Assembly (NCBI GenBank): GCA_016718385.1
Contig: JADKDK010000001.1
Location: forward strand, 1 to 64,000
Reading direction: 5' to 3'
DNA length: 64,000 nucleotides
From: Gammaproteobacteria bacterium
GTDB lineage: Bacteria; Pseudomonadota; Gammaproteobacteria; Pseudomonadales; UBA5518
This document shows positions 36,518 through 45,173 of this stretch, piece after piece (position 1 is the stretch's first letter; every line of letters starts with the position of its first letter). The notes under the pieces were generated by a model. That model had not been told where the DNA came from and ran no database searches. It was given only the letters and a program-made list of their open reading frames with translations. The translations under genes and the position numbers were made by a program.

Positions 36518-37270
36518 ATGAAATCGACTCATGGCCTGGCTGTTGCGATCGCGCTCTCGTGCGCGGCGATGACGGCGCAAGCGGAGATCACGGGGACGGT
36601 GGGAGCGGTCAGTGACTACGACTTCCGCGGCGTCAGCCTGAGTGCCAAAGACCCCGCGCTGCAGGGCAGCCTCGACTACGCGCACGAAAGCGGCTTCTAC
36701 GCCGGCGCGTGGGCCAGCAACATCGATTACGGCGACGATGTCGACGGGGACCTCGAGATCGACCTCTACACCGGTTTCTCGGGCGAGACCGCGGGAGGGC
36801 TGGCCTGGGACGCCGGCCTCGTCTATTACACGTACCCGGGCGCGGACGACGTCGATGCCTATCCGGAGATCTACGCGGGCCTGGGCTACAAGTGGTTCGA
36901 GCTGAAGCAGTGGTTTTCGAACGACCTGAATGCCTCGGACGAGGACGGTTTCTACACCGAGATCAATGGCAACTTCGAGTTGCCGGCGAACTTTGGCCTC
37001 AGCCTGCACCTGGGCTACAGCTATGGCGACGCATTCCAGGCACCGAATGACCTCGACGACAATCCCGACCAGCTCGAGGACTGGGAGTACATGGATTACT
37101 CCGTCGGCGTGACTTATACGCTCGGGCGCTTCGACCTCGGCCTGAAGTACGTCGACACCGATCTCGACCGCGACGAATACGGGTTCAGCAGCGAGGACGT
37201 GTTCAATTCGGAGGACCGCGCGGTCTTCTCCGTCTCGACCACGTTCCCGTGGTGCGCGGACGCCGAGTGA
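36518..37270 (+). CDS. TorF-family putative porin
   Basis: A 250-aa outer-membrane beta-barrel protein. The signal peptide ends MTAQAE. The family N-terminus ITGTVGAVSDYDFRGVSLSA is clear, followed by repeating strands (GLAWDAGLVYYTYPG, GLGYKWFELKQWFSND, FGLSLHLGYSYGD). TorF-type proteins are described as putative porins; the substrate is not known. A palindrome GGTCGATCGACC lies upstream at about 36438-36449. Confidence 0.85.
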   Translation: MKSTHGLAVAIALSCAAMTAQAEITGTVGAVSDYDFRGVSLSAKDPALQGSLDYAHESGFYAGAWASNIDYGDDVDGDLEIDLYTGFSGETAGGLAWDAGLVYYTYPGADDVDAYPEIYAGLGYKWFELKQWFSNDLNASDEDGFYTEINGNFELPANFGLSLHLGYSYGDAFQAPNDLDDNPDQLEDWEYMDYSVGVTYTLGRFDLGLKYVDTDLDRDEYGFSSEDVFNSEDRAVFSVSTTFPWCADAE

Positions 37271-37455
37271 TCGATCGACGCGCCTGACCGCGGGTAACGT
37301 CCAACGCACGAGCGCCGGGTCTCACAGGCGGGGCGCGAGGCGCTGGTACCGCGCACGATGGCAAGCACTCTCGAAATTCGTGGCAGGTGCCGGTAACAAT
37401 TCGCCCTGCCGGGGCGTATCCGGGTGTGGTACCAACACCACACCGGAGAACCACC

Positions 37456-38127
37456 ATGCGCAGATTGCTATCCATCGCCGTCACATCCGCCCTGCTCGCC
37501 GCCGCCACGGGCGCGGTGGCGCAGGAGGGACCGACCTACCGTATCCAGATCACCAACCTCACGCCAGGCCAGAGCTTCACGCCACAACTGGTGATTGCGC
37601 ATCGCGCTGTCTACCGCATGTTTCATGCCGGCGAGCCTGCGAGCGAGGCGCTCGCGGTGCTCGCAGAAGGTGGCGACACCAATCCGCTCGCGGATGATGC
37701 CGAGCCCTTCGCGCAGGACATCCAGACGATTCCGGACCTGCTGGGGCCGGGCCAGACCGCGAGCACCACGTTCAACGCCCGGCCCGGCGCGCTGGTCTCG
37801 GTGGCGGCGATGCTGATCCCGACCAACGACACCTTCTTCGCGCTGAACGCCGAGCCACTGCCCGCCTCTGGCACCGCGTCGTTCCTGGTGCCGGCCTATG
37901 ATGCCGGGTCGGAAGCCAACGACCAGAATTGCCGCCACATCCCGGGACCGCGCTGCGGCGGGGAGGGCGTGTCGGCGCCGGCGGACAGCGACGAAGGCTT
38001 CGTGCACATCGGCAACGGCTTCCACGAGACCGATCTCGTGGATGACGCCTTCGACGTGCTCGGGCCGACTGGCTATGATTGGCGCAATCCGGTTGCGCGC
38101 ATCACGATTCGCCGCGTCAATCCGTGA
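37456..38127 (+). CDS. Spondin-domain secreted protein
   Basis: A 223-aa protein with a signal peptide (MRRLLSIAVTSALLAAATGA) and one spondin_N-type domain: TYRIQITNLTPGQSFTPQLV, MFHAGEPASEAL, SVAAMLIPTNDTFFALNA, then the C-terminal ARITIRRVNP. Bacterial spondin-domain proteins are secreted or periplasmic, with no known enzyme activity. The start ATG follows CCGGAGAA. Directly downstream are a perfect 15-bp hairpin and an ECF sigma/anti-sigma pair, which suggests that the sigma factor controls or co-varies with this protein. Confidence 0.8.
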   Translation: MRRLLSIAVTSALLAAATGAVAQEGPTYRIQITNLTPGQSFTPQLVIAHRAVYRMFHAGEPASEALAVLAEGGDTNPLADDAEPFAQDIQTIPDLLGPGQTASTTFNARPGALVSVAAMLIPTNDTFFALNAEPLPASGTASFLVPAYDAGSEANDQNCRHIPGPRCGGEGVSAPADSDEGFVHIGNGFHETDLVDDAFDVLGPTGYDWRNPVARITIRRVNP

Positions 38128-38137
38128 GTCTCGCCCT

Positions 38138-38174
38138 CTCCACTTGCCGTCCCGGCAAGGGACGGCAAGTGGAG
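38138..38174 (+). promoter_or_regulatory. Perfect 15-bp hairpin covering the ribosome site of the ECF sigma gene
   Basis: CTCCACTTGCCGTCC (38138-38152) pairs perfectly with 38160-38174 across a 7-base loop. The last four bases of the right arm, GGAG, are the Shine-Dalgarno of the sigma gene whose ATG is at 38180. There is no T-tail, so it may be a translation-control hairpin, a weak terminator for the spondin gene, or both. Confidence 0.6.
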
Positions 38175-38179
38175 CGTGC

Positions 38180-38755
38180 ATGAGCACAGACGGTCCCACG
38201 GCAGCGACGCACGAGGAGCAGCGATGGTCGGGGCTGATGCGCCGCGCGCAGCTCGGCGACCAGATCGCGTATCGCCAACTGCTGACCGAAATCGGTTCCG
38301 TGAGCGAACGTTTCCTGCGCCGCAGGATCGGTGCGCACCATTTCGTCGAAGACTGTGTGCAGGAAGTTCTGGTCTCGATCCACGAGGCGCGCCACACTTG
38401 GGATCCCGCGCGGCCGTTCCGGCCGTGGCTGTACGCGATCGTGCGCAACAAGGCGATTGACGAGCTGCGCCGCGTGCGCCGCGAACGCAACGTGTTCGCC
38501 AACCCGGGCGCGGAGCTTCCCGATGTCGCCGCGCCCGCAGAAGCCGCGAGCGAGGACGGTGCGAGTGCGCTCGGCAGCGCGCTGGGGGCGCTGCCGGCGC
38601 CGCTGCGCGACGCGCTGGTGCTGACAAAGTTGCATGGACTGAGCACCGCCGAGGCCGCGGCCAGGTTGTGCATTTCGGGGATGGCGCTCCGCGTGCGCGT
38701 GCATCGCGCGGTCTCCCGCCTGAGATCCCTGTTGGAGGAGGACTCCGGTGCCTGA
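38180..38755 (+). CDS. ECF-type RNA polymerase sigma factor
   Basis: A 191-aa sigma-70 family protein with sigma2 (FVEDCVQEVLVSIHEARHTW, PFRPWLYAIVRNKAIDELRR) and sigma4 (LPAPLRDALVLTKLHGLSTA, then EAAARLCISGMALRVRVHRA) regions. It belongs to the ECF type coupled to NrsF/DUF1109 anti-sigma factors. The gene overlaps the anti-sigma gene by 8 bases. Its ribosome site is inside a perfect hairpin. Confidence 0.9.
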   Translation: MSTDGPTAATHEEQRWSGLMRRAQLGDQIAYRQLLTEIGSVSERFLRRRIGAHHFVEDCVQEVLVSIHEARHTWDPARPFRPWLYAIVRNKAIDELRRVRRERNVFANPGAELPDVAAPAEAASEDGASALGSALGALPAPLRDALVLTKLHGLSTAEAAARLCISGMALRVRVHRAVSRLRSLLEEDSGA

Positions 38756-39395
38756 GCGTTCGCAGCTGATCGACTCGCTGGCAACCGCAATGCGCCCCCT
38801 GCGTCCGGTGCGCGGGCTCGACTGGCACGCGCTCGGGTGGTGCGTACTCGCGCTCGGGCTGGTCGCGGTCGCGGCGCTTGCCGGCGGCACACTGCGCGCG
38901 GGTGTGCTGGAGCAGCTCCAGGATCACCCGCGCTTCCTGCTGGAATCGCTGCTCGGCGCGACCGGGATCGTGATGGCCGGCGTGGCGGCGTTCCGCGCCG
39001 CGGTGCCCGGTGCGTTGTCGCGGCGCTTCGGCGTCGCGACGGTGCTGGTGCTGGCTGCGTGGACCCTGTGCTACGTCATCGGACTCTACAGCCCAGCGCT
39101 GGAGCCTTCGATGCTCGGCAAGCGCCCGGGCTGCGTGTGGGAGACTCCGCTGCTTGCGCTGGCGCCGCTGCTGCTCGCGATCGGTTACCAGCGCCGCCTC
39201 TACCCGCTGCACCCTGCGGGTGCGGGTGCGCTGCTCGGCCTCGCAGCCGGATCACTAGCCGCGCTGTTCATGCAGTTCGCGTGTATGTATGAGCCACGCC
39301 ACATCCTCGGCTTTCACTTGCTGCCGGGGATCGCGGTGGCACCCGCGGGCGCGCTGCTCGCCCTGCTCGCCGCGCGCTCGACACGTCGGTCCTGA
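38748..39395 (+). CDS. NrsF/DUF1109-type anti-sigma factor
   Basis: A 215-aa inner-membrane protein with about six hydrophobic helices and a short cytoplasmic N-terminus (SQLIDSLATAMRPLRPVRG). Two cysteines important in NrsF are seen as RPGCVWETPLL and FACMYEPRHILGFHLLPG, the latter segment being the family signature. NrsF proteins hold their ECF sigma until metal or oxidative stress releases it. The start is a GTG overlapping the sigma gene. Confidence 0.85.
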   Translation: MPERSQLIDSLATAMRPLRPVRGLDWHALGWCVLALGLVAVAALAGGTLRAGVLEQLQDHPRFLLESLLGATGIVMAGVAAFRAAVPGALSRRFGVATVLVLAAWTLCYVIGLYSPALEPSMLGKRPGCVWETPLLALAPLLLAIGYQRRLYPLHPAGAGALLGLAAGSLAALFMQFACMYEPRHILGFHLLPGIAVAPAGALLALLAARSTRRS

Positions 39396-39451
39396 GCGGC
39401 AAGGCGCTGGCACCGCGCAGGATCGCGCCGCTCGCGGTCAAGCGATCGTCA

Positions 39452-41611
39452 TCAAGCAGCGCACCACGAACTCGCCGTGTGCAGCGACACCGAGACCGGT
39501 GTTGCCGTTGTGCCGACTATCATCGGCGCACCGCCGAAATCGGCAAACACACCCTCCTTTACCCAGACCCAGACAACAGGATTGACCGCGATCGGCAGGA
39601 ACACCATGCGCTCCAATCGCATCGGCACGCAGAGGTTCTGCTTGAGCAGGCTCTTCCAGTAGTCTTTTTGCGAATCGGCAACTGCCTGATGATCCGGATA
39701 CACCTTGGTCGGGGTGCTCGCGCCGAAGCCCGTGAGGTAGATCGGGTCGGGCTCCTTCCAGCCGCCGAGATTGGGCATGAGCGAAATGCTGAGTTGCAGC
39801 GTGTCCGCTCCCGGTTGTCCTGCCGCATCCAGGAATATCTTGGGGATGGGTACGTTTTGCGCCGCGAACACGGCATTTCCTGGAAAGCGCAGGGCGCCGG
39901 GCAGCAGGCCGAGCTGCGTCCGTTTCACGGTCAGCGCCAGCGTTGCGGGTTCGATCCCCCCGTCCCACACGGCCCAATCCACGCCGGGAATGCCGGATAC
40001 GCGCGCGTCGCTGATCTGGTCCAGGAATTCCTGCGAGAGTGCCTTGTAACCGTTGGTGACTGCCCAACTGGTCACGGTATCGGGAATCCCGGTCTGGGAG
40101 GCAATCTGCGCGGCCACGTAATCGAGGCCCTGTTGTTTCAACTGCTCGAAGTTGGGAATCGACGGCGGAATTCCGGCTGCGGCCATCCCGATTTGCAGGC
40201 CGGTTCTGAGCACGGATTTGCAGTCGTTGTCACAGTTGATACCCAGCTGCGTTATTCCCTGGGCAACCGCATTGACGGCATAGCTCTGGATTTCCTGCCA
40301 CAGTCCCGCCACATTGTTCACCAGCCACTCGAATGGCGTGAGTATCCCGCCGAAGACCTCGCTGATCGCGCCAATCGGATCGAAACCTCCGCTGTCGGTG
40401 TTGGTTGGCCAGCAGAAGCGCTTGCCAGCCTGGATTTCTCCCTGATAGCCGTAATTTATCGCGTACTGGTCGAACTGCGTCCCGCCAAACCCGAGCGGGA
40501 AGAGCATGTGCGATCTGGTCGCGCGCATGCACATCCAGGTTTCATTGGGCCGGTTGTAGACGACGGGGCCTGTCAGGACGGCGACACCGCCGGGTATCTC
40601 CAGCTGGTCTGTCGGCGGGGGTTGGGCGGGCGGGTCGGCGAGCGCATTCTCATGCACCAGTACAATCCAGGGCGGCAGGGCATGCGTCTGCATGTCGCAT
40701 CGCGGCGTCGCGTCGTCGTCCATCGGCAGTATGCGCGCATAGACAGGCCTTCCGAGCGCTATCATCTCGAATTCGGAAGCGGTCACGGTAGGAGGCATCT
40801 GCTCCGGCACGTCCTGGGCAATCGCGGATTCGCGTCCATCGGTGCGCGATCCGGGTGGCGGTACGATCACCTCCCTCGCGTCGAGGGGCGGCAATTCGAA
40901 GGATCCGTCACCAAGCTGCAACAGATCGCTCGCGTGCAGCGGTTGCGCCAACAGCAAGCCCTCCGGGTCGCTGCAACTCTCCCGCTCCATCCGCCGCCCG
41001 AAAGGCTGCAAGGCGATTTGCAGTATGCCGCTCGTCACCCCGTGCTCCGGCGTCCAGCGCAAGCGTATCCGCGCGTCGCTCTCGCCGGAAAATCCGAACA
41101 CTCCTGCGCGCGCCCAGCTGTCGGAGACCGCTCGCGCCGAGCCGGTGAATACCGCCAACGCTCCCGCAACGCGCGTACCGGTGATATCCGCGCGCGCGCC
41201 GCCGGCCATCGCGACGGAAGCCGACAGACCCTCCCAGATCATTCGGCTGCAGGGATTCGGGGGGTAAAGCGTGCCCCGGGCGCGCGGCGACGCCTTGATG
41301 CCTATGCGGTATGCAGCCTGATCTGTCAGCCCGGCGAAATCGAATGCGAGCACGTGATCGCTGATCGGCGTCGCTCGAATCACGAAGCTACGATGCAGGC
41401 CCGGATCTCCTGCCGCATCATCCGAGCCGATACGCGCGAGAGGTGCGGCACGGAGCTGGATATCGACTTCGTCGGCCCTGCAACCGTTGAGCATTATCGT
41501 GCCGCTGATCATTCCCGGGGGAGAGAGTTCTTCCGCGTGTGTCATCAGCGAGGTGATGAACAGCAGCGCAGCCACGGCGAGATGAGCGATCCGGAGAGTG
41601 CTTGCGTACAT
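39452..41611 (-). CDS. Large secreted protein of unknown function
   Basis: A 719-aa protein not assigned to a family. Residues 1-26 are a clear signal peptide (ending SLMTHAEE). The N-terminal half (30-330) is beta-rich with a Pro-rich linker (LADPPAQPPPTDQ); residues about 350-480 are rich in aromatic and helical segments (WLVNNVAGLWQEIQSYAVNA); paired cysteines occur (GINCDNDCKSVL). The C-terminal part includes VVWVWVKEGVFADFGGAPMI. Eight or more cysteines suggest disulfides in the periplasm or outside. No partner gene is adjacent, and its GC is slightly below that of its neighbours. Hypothetical. Confidence 0.75.
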   Translation of the reverse strand: MYASTLRIAHLAVAALLFITSLMTHAEELSPPGMISGTIMLNGCRADEVDIQLRAAPLARIGSDDAAGDPGLHRSFVIRATPISDHVLAFDFAGLTDQAAYRIGIKASPRARGTLYPPNPCSRMIWEGLSASVAMAGGARADITGTRVAGALAVFTGSARAVSDSWARAGVFGFSGESDARIRLRWTPEHGVTSGILQIALQPFGRRMERESCSDPEGLLLAQPLHASDLLQLGDGSFELPPLDAREVIVPPPGSRTDGRESAIAQDVPEQMPPTVTASEFEMIALGRPVYARILPMDDDATPRCDMQTHALPPWIVLVHENALADPPAQPPPTDQLEIPGGVAVLTGPVVYNRPNETWMCMRATRSHMLFPLGFGGTQFDQYAINYGYQGEIQAGKRFCWPTNTDSGGFDPIGAISEVFGGILTPFEWLVNNVAGLWQEIQSYAVNAVAQGITQLGINCDNDCKSVLRTGLQIGMAAAGIPPSIPNFEQLKQQGLDYVAAQIASQTGIPDTVTSWAVTNGYKALSQEFLDQISDARVSGIPGVDWAVWDGGIEPATLALTVKRTQLGLLPGALRFPGNAVFAAQNVPIPKIFLDAAGQPGADTLQLSISLMPNLGGWKEPDPIYLTGFGASTPTKVYPDHQAVADSQKDYWKSLLKQNLCVPMRLERMVFLPIAVNPVVWVWVKEGVFADFGGAPMIVGTTATPVSVSLHTASSWCAA

Positions 41612-41859
41612 GACACGCCTCTCTTTTTCCAGATGCAGGGCTATAGACTTGTAGGCATAAGTCGTACCGCCCGCGCCAATTCACTGATTTTTCGCAGCTC
41701 TCGAGCACCCGACAATGTAGCCGGAGAGAAAGGTGTAAAAATTTCTGACATCAGCGGCGGTTGCAAGGAGGATTCGCTGCGCGCCACCACCCGTCGCGCA
41801 CAGTCCGGACAACATTGTCAATCTGGGCCGAAACGCCCTTTCCGGCATACCGTCACGAG

Positions 41860-42429
41860 TTACCGACAGCACATGCCCGTCCGTGTCGCGCACAGGCGCT
41901 GGATGACTGCTGGTCGAGGGGTCGCCACTTCGCCCTGTTCGAAGGCCACCAGCGACCATCCCGGAGGCAGACATGTCAGCAGTTCGCCCGGGCGCAGCAG
42001 GAACTCCGGGTTCGACGGCTTCCCGAGGCGCTCGTTGCCGATCATGAAGGTCTCGTAGATCAGCAGCCCGCCCGGTCGCACCAGCCCGAACAGCGCGGCC
42101 AGGCGCGGACGGTAGAGATAATTGCTCACCACCACCGCGTCGAAGTGCTCGCCGGCGAGCGGCCAGTCTGCCGCTTCGAGCTCGAGTCGGCGCGTCGTCA
42201 CGCCTTCGACTTCGCGCAGCCCCTCTAGCGCCGCCGCGTCGCGGTCCACCGCCACCACGCGCGCGCCGTGCGCCGCCAGCCAGCGCGCATGCCGACCACC
42301 GCCGCAGGCGTAGTCGAGCACGCTCGCGCCCGGCGCGATCAGCGCCGCGAAACGGCAAACCCATTCGGACGGGGCCGCCGCCGTGACGTGGACCATCGGC
42401 TGCGCGGCGGGTGGGTCAGGCATGGACAT
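41860..42429 (-). CDS. SAM-dependent methyltransferase
   Basis: A 189-aa class I methyltransferase with motif I SVLDYACGGGRHARWLAAHG, acidic motif II end VVAVDRD, motif post-II LEAADWPLAGEHFDAVVVSN and GGLLIYETFMIGNE. This resembles TehB/UbiE-like small methyltransferases (DUF of the tellurite-resistance type) with unknown acceptor. A short frame (42416-42502, 28 aa, MMQTIAEFVRARAT start) overlaps its 5' end and may be a gene remnant. The 250-bp gap downstream (41612-41859) has no gene that I can support. Confidence 0.85.
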   Translation of the reverse strand: MSMPDPPAAQPMVHVTAAAPSEWVCRFAALIAPGASVLDYACGGGRHARWLAAHGARVVAVDRDAAALEGLREVEGVTTRRLELEAADWPLAGEHFDAVVVSNYLYRPRLAALFGLVRPGGLLIYETFMIGNERLGKPSNPEFLLRPGELLTCLPPGWSLVAFEQGEVATPRPAVIQRLCATRTGMCCR

Positions 42430-42514
42430 CGGCGTGACCTCGTGGCAATCGGTGAAGCGCGGTGGCGCGTGCGCGCACGAATTCGGCGATGGTCTGCATC
42501 ATGTGCGCGGCTCC

Positions 42515-43297
42515 TCAGGCAAGCACACCGCCGTCGACCTGCAGGATCAGGCCCGTGCTGTAGCTCGAGGCTCCGGTCGCCAGGAACAGCGCGGTCGAGG
42601 CCACTTCTTCGGGATAGCCGGGGCGCTTGAGCGGGTTGATCTTCATCATGTCCGCATAGCGCCCGGGATCGTTCAGCGTGTGGTCGCCCATTGCCGTCTT
42701 GATCACGCCGCAGGAGATCGCGTTGACGCGCACGCCCTGCGGGCCGAGCTCGCGGGCGAAGCAGCGCGTCATCGTGTTCAGGCCCGCTTTCGAGATGCAG
42801 TAGGTGCCGATCTCGGGCTGTGCCATCAGCGCCGAGGTGGTGCTGATGTTGACCACCGTGCCGCCGCCGCGCGCCGCCATGCGCTTGCCGATCGCCGCGG
42901 TGAGGAAGAAGGGCCCCTTGAGGTTTACGTCCATCACCTTGTCCCACAACGCCTCGGTGGTGTCGGTCAGCGAACCCTCGTGCGGCGGACTGATGCCGGC
43001 ATTGTTGACCAGTACGTCGACGGCCAGGCCGCGCGTATCGAGGGTGTCCACCAGTTCGCGGACGTCATCGAGCTTGCCCATGTGGGCGGCGATGGGGTGG
43101 GCCGTGGCACCGCGCGAACGCAACTGCGCCGCCACCTCATCGAGCTGGTCCTGTTTGCGCGAGACCAGGATCACCTGCGCGCCCTCGTCGACGAAGCGCT
43201 CGGCGATCGCCAGTCCGATGCCGCGCGAGGCCCCCGTGATCAGGGCCACCTTCCCCGCGAGTGCGCTGCCTGTGCTCGGGAACTGCTGCTGGCTCAT
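42515..43297 (-). CDS. SDR family oxidoreductase
   Basis: A 260-aa classical short-chain dehydrogenase: ALITGASRGIGLAIAERFVD, VDVLVNNAGISPPH, NISTTSALMAQPEIGTYCIS with Ser and YxxxK (YCISKAGL), and GVRVNAISCGVIKTAM; C-terminal TGLILQVDGG. The start MSQQQF follows CGGAGGAAAC, a strong ribosome site; longer N-terminal extensions are not family-like. It is divergent from the TetR regulator, which may control it. Confidence 0.9.
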   Translation of the reverse strand: MSQQQFPSTGSALAGKVALITGASRGIGLAIAERFVDEGAQVILVSRKQDQLDEVAAQLRSRGATAHPIAAHMGKLDDVRELVDTLDTRGLAVDVLVNNAGISPPHEGSLTDTTEALWDKVMDVNLKGPFFLTAAIGKRMAARGGGTVVNISTTSALMAQPEIGTYCISKAGLNTMTRCFARELGPQGVRVNAISCGVIKTAMGDHTLNDPGRYADMMKINPLKRPGYPEEVASTALFLATGASSYSTGLILQVDGGVLA

Positions 43298-43505
43298 GTC
43301 TTGTTTCCTCCGTCGATAAGGTCGAGAGTTCGTGGCGCATCTCGCGGTGCCGGGGCGGCGACCGCGATGGCAGGCAGAGTATATGGGCGCGGTTCGAGGG
43401 CCCGGAATTCGTGTTGGGCCGGGCGGTAACCGGGCCGCAATCAACTGATTTTCAAAACGAATCCGGGAAGCAGCGGATCCATTGGGGGGCGCGTTCGCAT
43501 TTTTC

Positions 43506-44183
43506 ATGGCCCGCAGCAGGAGTTCTCGTGAGGAAGGCGGTGGCAAGGGACGCTTGCCGGCGCCGCGCAAGCTGCCCTCGCAGTCGCGATCGCGCTCGCT
43601 GGTATCCGCGCTGATCGAGGCCTGTTTGCGGATCCTTCAGGGCGAAGGGGCGGAGGCGCTCACGATGCATCGCCTCTCCGAGGTCTCCGGCGTTGCCGTG
43701 GGATCGATCTACCAGTATTTCCCGAACATGGAGGCGATCGTCACGCTCGCGTTCGACCACATACTGGACGAGGAGGCCATCGTCCACGTGGCTGCCCTGC
43801 GCGAGCGCATTGCCGGCCTTGCGCTGGACGCGGCGCTGCGGGAGATTCTCGACAACATGGTACGCATGGAACTGCGGCTGTACCGTCTGCACCGCGAGTT
43901 CCATCTCAAGTATCACCCCGACCTGAAGGTCGGCATGCGCACCGGGCCTTACGAGAACACACGGCAGTACGTCGACGAGGCATGGAGCGCTTTCGTGACG
44001 ATGTACCTGCCTTCTCTCGACCCCCTGCGACGCGACATGGCGGCCTACATGCTGGGCATCGGGATGCGCGCGACGATCCGCGCCACGCTCGAGGATGCCC
44101 CCGAGCGCGTTGCGGAGCCTGCGTTCAGGGACTGCCTGCTGGCGATGGCGCTCGGTGCCCTGGAGTTCCGGTCTTCCTCCTGA
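43506..44183 (+). CDS. TetR/AcrR family transcriptional regulator
   Basis: A 225-aa TetR-family repressor. The N-terminal HTH spans about residues 30-80 (SALIEACLRILQGEGAEALT, MHRLSEVSGVAVGSIYQYFP), followed by an all-helical ligand domain. It is divergent from the SDR gene with 208 bases between. It is the last gene before the selenocysteine island; the shift in character occurs just after its stop. Confidence 0.88.
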   Translation: MARSRSSREEGGGKGRLPAPRKLPSQSRSRSLVSALIEACLRILQGEGAEALTMHRLSEVSGVAVGSIYQYFPNMEAIVTLAFDHILDEEAIVHVAALRERIAGLALDAALREILDNMVRMELRLYRLHREFHLKYHPDLKVGMRTGPYENTRQYVDEAWSAFVTMYLPSLDPLRRDMAAYMLGIGMRATIRATLEDAPERVAEPAFRDCLLAMALGALEFRSSS

Positions 44184-44415
44184 GCAGGGACGGAGCCCGG
44201 TGGATGCGTGATTGGCTGACCATCGAGGAGGCGGCGGTTCAGCGTGCGGTGCCGTCGAGCGCCTTGCCGACGCGAAAGCTTGTGTCAGGCGACCTCATCG
44301 AGCGCGAACAGCGGGATATCGTCGCGGCCATTAAAGACAGCTTTTGGCCAACTGAGCTCTGTTGTCGTCGGCACCGCCGCTTCATGATCTCATTCGAGCA
44401 AGGGCGGAGGATGAC

Positions 44416-45152
44416 ATGCAACTGGCGCTGAACCTTCTGGCTCCGGCAATCGAGGGAGCGTTGTGGCGCCATGCGACAGGTTTTGAATCGGTCAGACTTT
44501 CGGTAACGGGAGCACCTATCGGGGATGTCGATGCCCTGCAGACACCCTTGGTGGGCACCCAACCCCCCGGCCGAATTGTTGCCCAGGTGTCGCGGGCTGA
44601 AATGGGTGCATGTCTTCGGTACCGGCGCAGACACTTTTCCCTTCGATCTTGCGGAGGGACTCCAGGTCAGTTGCTCCCGTGGCGCATCGGCCGTTGGCAC
44701 CTCCGCTTGGGCGCTGGCCATGATGCTGAGCTTCAAAAAGCAGTTGCCCCAGAGCTGGGTGAGCGCTCTCCCGGCGCAGTGGTTTCTGGCCGACATGGGG
44801 GACTGGAAGGGAAGACCTTGGGCGTCCTCCTGGGCTGCAACGCCATCAGCCAGGTCATCGCCCGACGCGACCTGGCCTTCGACATGCGGATAGTCGCCAA
44901 GGTGCGGCAGCATCGGCTCAGCCCCATGGCGGGCGTCGAACTGGTGGCATCCCTAGACGTGGTCGATCCCGAGCCGCTGCTCGCAAGCCATTGGCTCTAC
45001 ACCCACCCCGCGTGCGTCTCAGTCCCCATATATCCTGGAGCGCACCGGGCATGGTGGAGCCGATGCCGGGCGTTTTTCTGCGCAATCTGGAGGCTTTTGC
45101 CCACGGGCGACCGCTGGAGCGTATGGCGGCGGATGTGGCAGCCGGTAATTGA
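44416..45152 (+). pseudogene. Decayed D-2-hydroxyacid dehydrogenase
   Basis: Pieces of a D-isomer-specific 2-hydroxyacid dehydrogenase appear in three frames. First comes RGLKWVHVFGTGADTFPFDL, then CSRGASAVGTSAWALAMMLS (44590-44810), then the NAD-binding start GKTLGVLLGCNAISQVIARR in another frame (44812-44880), then DVVDPEPLLASHWLYTHP, and finally SPHISWSAPGMVEPMPGVFL to the stop TGA at 45150-45152 in a third frame. Much of the NAD domain between 44900 and 44950 is missing. It ends 21 bases before selA. The 230 bases between the TetR gene and this remnant hold no recognised gene. Confidence 0.75.
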
Positions 45153-45173
45153 GGGCGGAGGCACGCGACTGCC

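Noticed and set aside
44184..44415. Small gene between the TetR gene and the dehydrogenase remnant
   Set aside because: A frame (MRDWLTIEEAAVQRAVPSSA...) exists but continues out of frame from the TetR gene and has no recognisable family or ribosome site.
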